Below are positions 44,581-52,719 of a stretch of 52,792 nt of DNA, one piece after another. The translations under genes were made by a program, and so were the position numbers. The notes under the pieces were generated by a model. That model saw only the letters and a list, made by a program, of their open reading frames with translations, made no database searches and was not told the DNA's origin. How positions within the stretch are numbered: position 1 is the stretch's first letter; each line of letters opens with the position of its first letter. Origin of the DNA: Folioceros fuciformis (Eukaryota > Anthocerotophyta > Anthocerotopsida > Anthocerotales); contig JBNGIO010005929.1 of assembly GCA_049999805.1 (NCBI GenBank), positions 82,040-134,831 of the forward strand. The letters run 5' to 3'.

Positions 44581-44788
44581 ACAGCATATCAAAAGAGTAA
44601 TTGTTCTAAATTAACACAGCACATCAAAAGAGTTATTGTTCTAAATTAACACAGCACATCAAAAGAGTAATTGTTCTAAATNNNNNNNNNNATTGTTCTA
44701 AATTAACACAGCACATCAAAAGAGTAATTGTTCTAAATTAACACAGCACATCAAAAGAGTAATTGTTCTAAATTAACACAGCACATCA
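44581..44788. repeat. 35-bp tandem array containing a 10-N gap
   Basis: About six copies of a unit beginning 'aacacagcacatcaaaagag' and ending 'taattgttctaaatt' (35 bp), nearly identical, with a 10-N gap at 44682-44691. The array is inside the LTR. Copy number is probably misassembled. Confidence 0.95.
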
Positions 44789-44892
44789 TTATGCCATATC
44801 AGAGAGTGGTAGAAGAACTTTGCTTGTAGTTTAAGTAAGGTTATTACTATAGAATAGATAGTGTCTAGGATAGTAACATGGTGATCTTTGAG

Positions 44893-44900
44893 TATATAAG
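44893..44900 (+). promoter_or_regulatory. LTR TATA box
   Basis: 'tatataag' within the LTR on the plus strand, 370 bp upstream of the ATG of the trypsin-like ORF. Transcription from it would run through that ORF. Confidence 0.55.
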
Positions 44901-45270
44901 GGGTCATGGCCACGCTCTATGGTGTAGTGGTGAATCCATCAATGTTTGAGCTTATTGAGCTCTTAGATATTGTTCACCCTCCCCTCTCTTGTAGAATATT
45001 TCCTCTCGATAAAGGCTAGATCTGTACATTTCTAACATAGTGCCCTTTGTGTTTGCTAGCGTTGGAGCTTGAGGATGCAACTGCCACCACCCCTAAGATT
45101 GGAGAGGTTTGTTACTCAACTCTCAGACTTGCGCGTTTTGAGATTCTTCCTTGACTAACACTCCAACCGCAATCCACTAGCCTTTCATTCCTTCAATTTG
45201 GTTTTTGGGAATGCAGCAAATACACCGACTTTTGCATATGCTTGAGGAGTAAAGTAGCCGATCTGAAATT

Positions 45271-47217
45271 ATGACTGCGAGTGAGGAGCAGATTGGCGAG
45301 TTAGCAATGGTGACTACGAGTGAGGAACAGAGTGGCGAGTCAGCAATTGTGACTCCCAATGGCATGTCAGGAATTGTGACCACCATCTATGACGATGAGG
45401 AATTTGAGGGAGATTTTTTTGCCTCAAGCGATCTGAAGAAATGGATTCAGAGGCAAGCAGAAGTTGAAGAATCCGCCCAGAATGCCGCGTGGCAAGCTAG
45501 AGCACAAAATTTGATGAATGGCTGGCTGGATGGTACACAAGAGGTAGGGCATAAGGCAGCAAAAGTGCTTTTCACAGGTACCCGAGATGAGAATGACATT
45601 TCAAAGTCGGGACGACTTAGCCCCTTGGTGCGGGTCTGGTTTTACATGAATGATTGGGTGGATTTAGATAGGGATCGTTTGAATGCTCTTGTGGCCACCA
45701 GCACACAAGATTCTCCAGTGAAGTTGGTTAATGATAGGTATAGTGCTTTACGTGGCACTTTTGGGTGGGCGGTTCGTCTGCAAGCTGTGGATCAAGATAA
45801 GCAGCTTACGTATGCTACTGGGTTCCCCATCTCCAAAACGGTTCTCATGTCCGCACTTCATGCTCGCATCAACATGGCAAGGCAAAGTTATAGTGCTTGG
45901 AGGGCATTGCCCCAAGAAGCTCCCTCTTATAGTTTTCACGAACCCGGGAGGCCCAAGTATTACTTAACAGGCATGAAGTGGCCAGAGTCCAACCTCGGTA
46001 CCATGTTGGACCCTATTACGAATGTTGAATATGATCTAACTCACTTAGCTAGTGTGGATGCCGCATCTTGGAGAATCACTAAGTCATCTAAGGGTTTTGA
46101 AGAGTTATCCTCGAAGCAATCTCTGCTGCATTCGTTTCACAATTTTTTTGTCCCAATGTGTGTTAGTATGGAATCTTGCAGCATGGCTTGCTGGATGCCT
46201 CAATACTCTGTGGTGTCCAACTTGAGAGGTTTTATCCAAGATATTCCACATATGCCAAATAATCAGTTACAAAGATTCTTTATGGACCATTGCAGTCTTA
46301 TACATGAAGAGATGCAACATACTATGACTTCTATGGGCAAATCTTTGAAGGAGATGGCACGAGGTGATGCTAGATGTCGAGCACATATTGTTGAGTGGCT
46401 ATCACTACTTACTAGGAGATTAATGGAAGCTACGAAGGATATTAGAGAAGGATCTGTGTATATAGGGATTGGAAAAGTTTTAGAGTACAACGGGAACATG
46501 CTTGCACACTCAGTAAGTACATTCATAGGTTCATCCGGTGCTCCATTGTCGCTGATTGAAGGGCCAGTTGGTTGTTACATTGGAGTTCAGAATGCTCCAG
46601 CAGCGGCATCGATGACTACAGACAAAAGATATAGTATATTACCTAGTCACAATCTTTGTACAAGTGCGGAAAACCCCCTTATTGGCCTTTTCTATTTTGA
46701 TAGTATGTTGGATGAGGTGCCACACCCGGATAGTGATGAGTGGAAAGGACGCTTGGAAGTCTTTTATCGTTTTCTAGAATATCGTTTGCCCTCTATCTTG
46801 ATAGAAAACAGATGCCATATATGGACCTCTCAACAAACTACGTGGATTGATCGACTCCTGCAACACATCGCACAAGACGGGACCTTGTTACAAAACTTCA
46901 ATGCAATTGGGAGCGACTCAGATACAGTTAGCCATGCTGACATATTAGAAGGATTATTGACAGCAGGCGTTCTGAGCATCTTGAGTAAGTGTCCTCGTAT
47001 TCTCGAAAGGCTCTTTTTTCAAGAGGATTGTGGTCCAGAAGTCTTACAGGTACATAACCTTGGATCTTTTGCTGCTTTTTGTGAACGCCATTTTGTTAAG
47101 ATCTTTGACTTTGAACTTAATGACTTGGGTCTACCCTTCAAGATTTCGACCTTGCCAAAGCTGTTGAAAATCATGAAGGTGTGTTCCCGGAGAGCGGATT
47201 TTATAGATAGTTTTTAG
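45271..47217 (+). CDS. Diverged trypsin-fold serine protease-like protein, intronless, no close family recognised
   Basis: One uninterrupted frame of 648 residues from ATG 45271. The N-terminus is acidic with two-to-three imperfect 13-residue repeats ('SEEQIGELAMVTT', 'SEEQSGESAIVTP'). I read residues 165-445 as a chymotrypsin-like core. 'YATGFPISKTVLMSALHARI' fits the His-box (His197), 'NVEYDLTHLASVD' fits the Asp segment (Asp255), and 'GSSGAPLSLIEGPVGCYIGVQ' fits the GxSGxP Ser-box (Ser422) followed by the substrate-strand 'IGV'. A helical insert of about 150 residues (265-410) separates Asp and Ser, unusual for the fold. The C-terminal 200 residues are unrecognised. No signal peptide or membrane segment is visible. 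It lies 233 bp downstream of an LTR carrying a TATA box. The intact length argues for recent constraint or youth. It could instead be a transposon-captured ORF. Confidence 0.65.
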   Translation: MTASEEQIGELAMVTTSEEQSGESAIVTPNGMSGIVTTIYDDEEFEGDFFASSDLKKWIQRQAEVEESAQNAAWQARAQNLMNGWLDGTQEVGHKAAKVLFTGTRDENDISKSGRLSPLVRVWFYMNDWVDLDRDRLNALVATSTQDSPVKLVNDRYSALRGTFGWAVRLQAVDQDKQLTYATGFPISKTVLMSALHARINMARQSYSAWRALPQEAPSYSFHEPGRPKYYLTGMKWPESNLGTMLDPITNVEYDLTHLASVDAASWRITKSSKGFEELSSKQSLLHSFHNFFVPMCVSMESCSMACWMPQYSVVSNLRGFIQDIPHMPNNQLQRFFMDHCSLIHEEMQHTMTSMGKSLKEMARGDARCRAHIVEWLSLLTRRLMEATKDIREGSVYIGIGKVLEYNGNMLAHSVSTFIGSSGAPLSLIEGPVGCYIGVQNAPAAASMTTDKRYSILPSHNLCTSAENPLIGLFYFDSMLDEVPHPDSDEWKGRLEVFYRFLEYRLPSILIENRCHIWTSQQTTWIDRLLQHIAQDGTLLQNFNAIGSDSDTVSHADILEGLLTAGVLSILSKCPRILERLFFQEDCGPEVLQVHNLGSFAAFCERHFVKIFDFELNDLGLPFKISTLPKLLKIMKVCSRRADFIDSF

Positions 47218-48184
47218 TCTTTGTTAGTGGATTTGTGTCGGTCCGAAAATAAAGCATCAAAGTGTACCTCCGACGGCATAACGGACCTGTTTTCAAAGTA
47301 AGCAAACATCTTTTTCTCTCGATGTTTTTGACGGAATCGAGCCTTTCGGAGGAAAGCACATGCTGGACTTCACTGGACTGACGGGTAGCACATGCCGAAA
47401 TTCACTGGACGACGGACTGACAGTATGTCCGATTTGAACCGGGACTAGTATTCCGACAACACGCACATGAGGGGGCGTAACCGTCTCGAGCGGTTGCAGA
47501 CGTACTGAAGTCATCGAGCATGAAGTCTTAAACTTGTGAAGGCTGGCCTCATGCTCCACTCACCCTTCTCTCTCTCTCTCCCCTCCGCCCCCGAGTTTTC
47601 TCGCTCTGATTATCGTCTCTCCAGTCTCGCCGTGCTTCTTGATCTTGGTTGAATCAACGCGCTCATCTTCACCAGTAGGACCATTGCCCTCCATCATGTG
47701 TGATGAATGAAGATGGCATGGACCATGGTGAGTACACTATGATAAGAATACATGAGTGTCAATGCAATCGTACCCAAATCACATGAAGAGCTTTATAAAG
47801 AAGTGCTAATAGCACAAAGTAACAACAAAAGAGAGCTTGAAGATGGATAGTGATAAGCCTTTCCCACAAGCATAGAAGAACCTTTGATGTATGTTAGCAA
47901 GACCATCCTAATACAATACTAAAAAGCTAGAAAGACTACTCTATGTACTTTGAACTACTCCAAATCTATTACTAAAATGTAGACTTTAGATTCTTCACTA
48001 GCTATAGGTATTACTGAACATGGAAGGATGCATGGATTCCACACTACTCTATGTACTTTGGACTACTCCAAATCTATTACTAAAATGTGGACTTCAGATT
48101 CTTGACTAGCTATAGGTATTACTGAACATGGAAGGATGCATGGATTCCACAGCCCAGATCTCGTTTAATTCTCAATAAATAATT
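47218..48184. other. Intergenic, with 108-bp tandem duplication
   Basis: No supportable gene in 967 bp. 47560-47600 has a CT-rich run. 47935-48150 is a two-copy duplication, listed separately. Confidence 0.6.
47935..48150. repeat. Two-copy tandem duplication, 108-bp unit
   Basis: Units start at 47935 and 48043 with 'actactctatgtactttg' and each end in 'catggattccac'. They are about 96% identical, so the duplication is recent. Confidence 0.95.
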
Positions 48185-48685
48185 TCACACATTATACCTT
48201 GCTTTGAGTATTCCTAAGCACATAAAAGATAAGACCAATATTACCAAAAGGAATTTAATAATATATTTTTTATAGAAATAAAACATTGCAAATATACCGA
48301 ACATGAATAATAACCACACAATAATCATAAAGAACTTTATCCAAAGATCATCCTGATTACTTATCATATAAAACATAGCTGTGTCATCATGATTATAATC
48401 GTTGTGATGATGATGATTGTAATGATGATAATGATTATCATCATGAATTTTAATTTTGTCCACTGTCAAAATTAATCGTCTGCAAATAGGACATGTTGGG
48501 TGTAGAGTGATCAACCATGGTTTAAGACACTTCTTGTGAAAGGAGTGGGAGCATCCATCCACTTGCATGGTCTCTTGATGTTTTTCTATATCATCCAAAC
48601 AAATACCGCATTTCATGACTTCCTCGGCACTATAGATCTTTGTTGTCACATTGCCTAATTCTGAACCGGGCTTGATGAGATCCAT
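48185..48685 (-). CDS. RING-H2 finger membrane protein with His-rich segment (putative E3 ubiquitin ligase)
   Basis: Single exon, 166 residues, ATG 48685. The RING-H2 domain (about residues 26-70) reads 'CGICLDDIEKH' then 'GCSHSFHKKCLKPWL' and 'CPICRR'. This gives C-x2-C ... C-x-H-x2-H-x2-C ... C-x2-C, all eight zinc ligands present. RING-H2 proteins recruit E2 enzymes for ubiquitination. A His/Asp/Asn-rich stretch ('HYHHYNHHHHNDYNHDD', about 86-102) follows and could bind metal. Two hydrophobic segments come next (about 114-136 and 141-160) and probably anchor it in a membrane. The order RING first, membrane helices last, is the reverse of plant ATL proteins. Strong AT bias matches the surrounding repeat-rich DNA. 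A recent or transposon-borne origin is possible. Confidence 0.75.
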   Translation of the reverse strand: MDLIKPGSELGNVTTKIYSAEEVMKCGICLDDIEKHQETMQVDGCSHSFHKKCLKPWLITLHPTCPICRRLILTVDKIKIHDDNHYHHYNHHHHNDYNHDDTAMFYMISNQDDLWIKFFMIIVWLLFMFGIFAMFYFYKKYIIKFLLVILVLSFMCLGILKARYNV

Positions 48686-49981
48686 ATTTGCTTCAAACTT
48701 GAATTCCTTTGAGCCAAGTTGTTTGATGTAGTTTGTTGTGTAGTACTCTCAATAATTTAACATATATTGTCTAACATTGGACTTGAACATATATAGTAGT
48801 GTATTTAAGTGAATAGTGAGACTAATGTAAGTTTTTCTCAGTGGATGTGACTAATTAAACTATAATGTTGTTTTATGGTGAGTCGAAGCTTAAGGAGATT
48901 ATTATGTTGTGTGATATTGTGGAGGTGAGATTATTTTGTGATGAAGTAGCTTGAGATGGGAAGAGCAGGGACGTGGGATATAAGAGGAATAAATCTCAAG
49001 AAACATTGAAATACGTAGCAGCCTTTGGACTAAGTGAGTTTGTTTTCCCTACTCCAGCTAGCTCTTAGAATGTCTATCTAGTGTAAGCTAACAAACAACA
49101 CAAACCTAGTGCTCCCGATGCTGCAATCATGTTTATCTGTGTGTGACCTAGCCTGAAGGTATACAACAATTTTGTTTTTCAAAAGGCAATTTTGTTTTTC
49201 AAAAGTGGATGAAGCTCTTGTTGAAATTTAAGTATGGGCTACCTTCAACATGAACCTCTTCTTCTTCTCTCACGATGTGGAATGGAGTTTATGGCCGACC
49301 AACATAGCCCAGCTTGACCAACTCATTAACGAGGGCTCTGCCATTAGTGTTTGTTAGAGAAGGTGTGCATGAATCCCTAGCTAGAGCCTTGGCAAGGAGG
49401 TTCTGCAACTCCAAAGTTTTAGCCTTGGCAAACTTGAGTAGCTCATCAAGCTTGTCACACTTCTTCACTATCAACAGGGGGGTGGCTAATTTGGGCCCTA
49501 TCCGCCTTCATCGGCTAACAATCGTTCTTCAAACTTTCCTCTTTGCTAATGGTACTCCTCTCTAGCGACTCCCCTCTAAGTCTCTGCTGGCTTTTCAAGG
49601 CTCCGTTGCACTTCCATGCCTTGGTGCCCCACAGAGCTGCTCCAATAGCGATGGCTATTCCCAGTGTGATTAATGCGAGGGGGCCAAGTATTCTCATATT
49701 TTCCTAGTCTTCTCGTGTGTCTTTCTTATGAAGCTTAAGCGACGAGCACAATCTCCGTGTGTGTGTCTATTAATTCCTCTTCGTTAACTTGTTTGATTAG
49801 GAGGGGGTGTTAGGGTTTATGTTTAACCCTAGTTAGTTAACCTCACAGGTTATTTAGTTTATTTGAGCTAGGGTTACCTCTACATACTTTATAAGACAGT
49901 TTATTATGCACTTTATTTTTCCAAAACTCACATATACAACACCTTGTGCATCTTGAGCTATCTATCATTTTCTCAACTTGT
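48686..49981. other. AT-rich intergenic stretch with two tiny open frames
   Basis: No confident gene in 1.3 kb. On the minus strand a 60-codon ATG frame (49515-49697) and a 61-codon non-ATG frame (49289-49474) lie head to tail; they are listed separately as a speculative small gene. Confidence 0.5.
49289..49697 (-). CDS. Possible small single-pass membrane protein (speculative)
   Basis: ATG 49697 opens a hydrophobic stretch 'MRILGPLALITLGIAIAIGA' followed by 'LWGTKAWKCNG' and a charged tail, stopping at 49515. Downstream, an open segment (49289-49474) reads 'KKCDKLDELLKFAKAKTLELQNLL', an amphipathic helix. A roughly 52-nt GT-AG intron (gttagc ... ttgatag) could join them in frame, but that is below usual plant intron length. 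I do not recognise either part. Confidence 0.2.
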
Positions 49982-50436
49982 TGGAGAGACATAAATTTCA
50001 CCAAATCAGGTTTGGCAATTCCTTCTTCTTGCGTAGTACTGTAGAGATGAAGGGCTTCCTAGCCCATGGCTTGCTGAGAATACCTTGCTATCATGGCATT
50101 CCACGTCCCCACATCTCTTTTTGGACCAAGTCCATCAAACATCCTTTAAGCATCTTCCAGGCTTCTACACTTTGCATACATGTTGACCAAACTGTTGGCT
50201 ACAATAACATCACCTTCATATCCTTGTTTTCTGATTTGTGCATGGAGTTGCTTGCCCTTCTCCAAGCTGGGATGCCGACATTCCCACATGCATGTAGCAG
50301 GCACACAAATGTCAAAGAATCGGGTACTATAACACCTCCTTCTTGCATAAAACTATAGAGGCATAGAACCTTGTGCACCTTGCCCTATTGGGCATAGCCT
50401 ACTAGGATGGTAGTCCAAGTCACCTCCTTCTTCTAA
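49982..50436 (-). pseudogene. Truncated, decayed copy of part of the nearby PPR gene
   Basis: This 455-bp segment matches about 37912-38371 inside the PPR coding sequence at roughly 90% identity in the same orientation, covering four to five PPR motifs. It has no start or end of the gene. It carries an in-frame TAA where the parent reads GAT-TCT-CGA-AGG (here GAT-GCT-TAA-AGG), plus small indels. It lies about 12 kb from the parent, directly beside a transposon-related repeat (50470-50580) and a TIR element, so transposon-linked duplication is likely. Confidence 0.93.
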
Positions 50437-50584
50437 TTCTTTTGGTTTCATGACATGTCGTGAAACCAAAATCGAGGGTGCTTTCTTTTCATACCCTTTT
50501 GCATATCCAACTCTATCTTAAAGTTTCTCCGTTTTGATGGTTGTTCTAACAACATATCATCCATGTCTTGGAACCAAAACTTAC

Positions 50585-50700
50585 CACCGCTTTCCATGTG
50601 GCTGAAACAAAACCAAAACTACTAAAAACAGGGCAGTCCGCTTTTGGAGGGAGGAAAGATTCCCCAATTAGTTTTGGCCCTCCCCAACCCTCCTTTCTGG
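50585..50700 (+). repeat. Left terminal inverted repeat
   Basis: Inverted counterpart of 52277-52401. The inner ~85 bp (from 'actaaaaacaggg' to 'ccctcctttc') is over 95% identical; the outer part carries a ~12-bp indel. Confidence 0.9.
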
Positions 50701-50850
50701 TTTTCGCGCCAACATTTGGCATCCTTACAGGCTATTGGCAGTGCCTTTCACCGGTACATCCCGTCACTTTGTAGAGTAGCCACATTGTTTTTTCTCCATT
50801 GCAAAGATTGTCACGGTGTCATGTAGCATACTGAAGGTACAGAATCAACA

Positions 50851-51850
50851 ATGGCATTCAATCAGCCCTTGGTTCTCGATTCCCAGCAACTTCCTCTTCA
50901 ATCACATCAATTTTTTTTTGCCTTTGTCTCAACAGCATCACGCTGAGAGGTCTCCATTGCCTTCTGTAGTTCCACATACACCTCCTCCTCCCTTTGCTCT
51001 ATTGCCTCCACCTCCACCAACATGAATGTCTTGGAAAAACGACGATTGCCTCGTGCTTCAAGCAGTTGTGAGAATTGAAGAAGAGAAACGGGCATTTGGT
51101 GGTGTAAAGGAGAAGATGAAGTCCGCAACGGTGAGGTGGGATGCTATAGCTGATTATTGTGTGAAGCATGGCACCAATGCTTCTCTTGACCAGTGCAGAT
51201 CCAAGTGGGAACTATTACGGCAACAATGGAACAAGATTTTTGACTATAGTCGGCATGGAATGCGAAGTGGTCACTCAGACTATTGAAGAATGTCTTCATC
51301 CAATACGAAAGAAAAAAAATTGCATGTGGACTTCAACCAAGAATTGTATGAAACCATTGCAGCCTGGATGGTGGTTGTGAACTCAACTATTGACCCTCCA
51401 GATGATATGATTGTCGACTCCAATTTTTTGCAGACTCCAGGTACTTCAAGTTGCTCAACAATACCTACTGAGTCAGGCTTCGATTCTCAACCAGATGTTT
51501 CAAGTGAGCCCACGGAGGAGGCATCAAAAGCTCCAATAGATCCCCAACAATGGACAACAGAGAGGATTAAGCGCAGAAAATTAAAGGAGAAAGCTGTTGA
51601 TACCACATTGTCTACAATGATTGAATCATTTGTCCAAGCTCTCAGTGTTGTTGAAGACAAGAGAGGCATATGTCATATTGAGAGTATGCAGCTGGATACA
51701 AGGAAGCATGAAGAGTTGTTGCAGTGCAACAAGGACATGGTTCACATGCTGAACAATATGGTAGAAGTTAATAAAGAAATAGGGCTTGGTTTCGTTGCAG
51801 CTCTAGGGAAAATTGGAGACGGCCTTCTCAAGCTTAGTGATAAACTGTGA
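50851..51850 (+). pseudogene. Decayed trihelix/Myb-SANT-like gene inside the TIR element
   Basis: From ATG 50851 the reading begins 'MAFNQPLVLDSQQLPL', loses frame at a nine-T run (50911-50919), and resumes in another frame as a Pro-rich linker ('PHTPPPPFALLPPPPPT'). It meets an in-frame TGA at 51023-51025, then reads a trihelix-type domain from 51026: 'MSWKNDDCLVLQAVVR', 'MKSATVRWDAIADYCVKHG', 'LDQCRSKWELLRQQWNKIFDY'. A second in-frame TGA at 51284-51286 stands where relatives carry Trp after 'S(D)Y'. The same frame continues (ATG 51290) through 'EKKLHVDFNQELYETI' and a helical C-terminus ending 51850. The remaining frame is well preserved, so decay is recent. A shorter translated protein from 51290 is possible. 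Confidence 0.8.
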
Positions 51851-51930
51851 TATGTTGATTGTAGTTTGTAGAATGAGTTATGAAAATTGAAGACGTGTTG
51901 AAGTAAGTTATGGAATCAAACAAAGTAAAG

Positions 51931-52275
51931 GACCATGTTGCATGATTCATATAATGGCAAATCTTTATAAATTCGTATCTCCCTACAAATGCAACGAAAC
52001 TCAACAAATGTATACTTAGAACGCTCTTGTCAAGAGCTACAAGGTGGTACACAAATCATTGTAATACAAGGTGTACACAAAGAGTTACGAGCACTGAACA
52101 ATGCAGGAACCACTTTGCATGATGCATGTCATAGCAACTCTTTAAAATTACGTACCTCCCTTCAAATGCAACAAAACTCAAGGAATGTACACTTGTTAGA
52201 AAGCCCTTGTCAAGATCTACACAGTGGTACAAAAATCATTGTAATACAAGGTGTACACAGAGAGTTACAAGCACT
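51931..52275. repeat. Subterminal tandem duplication, ~172-bp unit
   Basis: 51931-52100 and 52105-52275 share 'ttgcatgat', 'cgtaNctccc', 'caaatgcaac', 'cttgtcaagaNctaca', 'gtggtac' and 'atcattgtaatacaaggtgt' followed by 'acac'. About 85% identical. They lie between the decayed gene and the right TIR. Confidence 0.85.
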
Positions 52276-52276
52276 G

Positions 52277-52401
52277 GAAAGGAGGGTTGGGGAGGGCCAA
52301 AACTAATTGGGAATCTTTCCTCCTTCCAAAAGCGGACTGCCCTGTTTTTAGTACTTTTAGTTTTGTTTTAGTCACATGTGTTTCAGTTACATGGAAAGGT
52401 G
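52277..52401 (-). repeat. Right terminal inverted repeat
   Basis: Reverse-complement counterpart of 50585-50700, including 'ggagggttggggagggcc' and 'ccttccaaaagcggactgcc'. Confidence 0.9.
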
Positions 52402-52513
52402 TTTTAAATATCTAATATATAAAATACATATTAAAGTAATATAAATCTATAATTATGGTTGACCTTTTACTACAAGGATCTTAAACAATTAAACTACTGT
52501 AAGGGAGTGAATA

Positions 52514-52614
52514 CTGATTGATCTTCCTAGATCTTGTGGGCGCCGTATTCACTGATTGAATCTTGTGGGCGCCGTATTCTCTGATTGATCTTCCTAGATC
52601 TTGTGGGCGCCGCC
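52514..52614. repeat. Three tandem copies of a 29-38 bp unit
   Basis: Units start 'ctgattga' at 52514, 52552 and 52581 and share 'atcttgtgggcgccg'. The first and third also share 'tcttcctag'. Confidence 0.9.
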
Positions 52615-52702
52615 TTCAGAGGTTGCTTCCTTGGCCTTTCCTTCCACTGACCCGCTGTCAATCTGGCTCGTCTTCTGGACAGTCACTGTTATTCCGCCTG
52701 CG

Positions 52703-52719
52703 CCTAAACCCTAAACCCC
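52703..52719 (+). promoter_or_regulatory. Telo-box (plant AAACCCTAA motif)
   Basis: 'cctaaaccctaaacccc' is two and a half plant telomere-type units. Such telo-boxes are common in promoters of plant translation and ribosomal genes and recruit TRB/Polycomb factors. Too short to be a telomere. It suggests a plus-strand gene starting beyond 52792. Confidence 0.5.

Larger units (their letters stand above)
44494..45037 (+). mobile_element. Copia-like long terminal repeat (solo or 5' LTR)
   Basis: Begins TGTTAGAAATG and ends CATTTCTAACA, a perfect 11-bp terminal inversion with TG...CA ends, as in Ty1/copia LTRs. It contains a TATA box (tatataag, 44893-44900) on the plus strand. The 5' motif occurs twice (44494 and 44559), so the left boundary is ambiguous. 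No matching 5-bp target duplication, no standard TGGTATCAGAGC primer-binding site and no second LTR copy were found, so solo LTR versus truncated element is unresolved. Confidence 0.7.
50584..52403. mobile_element. DNA transposon-like element with ~115-bp terminal inverted repeats (PIF/Harbinger-like, nonautonomous)
   Basis: 50585-50700 and 52277-52401 are inverted copies. On the left, 'actaaaaacagggcagtccg', 'cttttggagggagg' and 'aattagttttggccctccc' are followed by 'caaccctcctttc'; the right end gives the same on its reverse complement with a ~12-bp indel and a few mismatches. Outer ends read CACC...(C)TTTCCATG on both sides. TTA flanks occur at 50581-50583 and 52404-52406, a candidate 3-bp target duplication as in PIF/Harbinger. 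Inside is a decayed trihelix/Myb-SANT-like gene but no transposase. Family assignment rests on TTA flanks and the Myb-like gene, so it is tentative; the inverted repeats themselves are clear. Confidence 0.78.

Noticed and set aside
41826-44788. CRISPR-like arrays
   Set aside because: The repeats are directly adjacent tandem units without unique spacers, in a eukaryotic genome.
52703-52719. Chromosome end (telomere)
   Set aside because: Only about 2.5 units, internal, and followed by GC-rich unique sequence.
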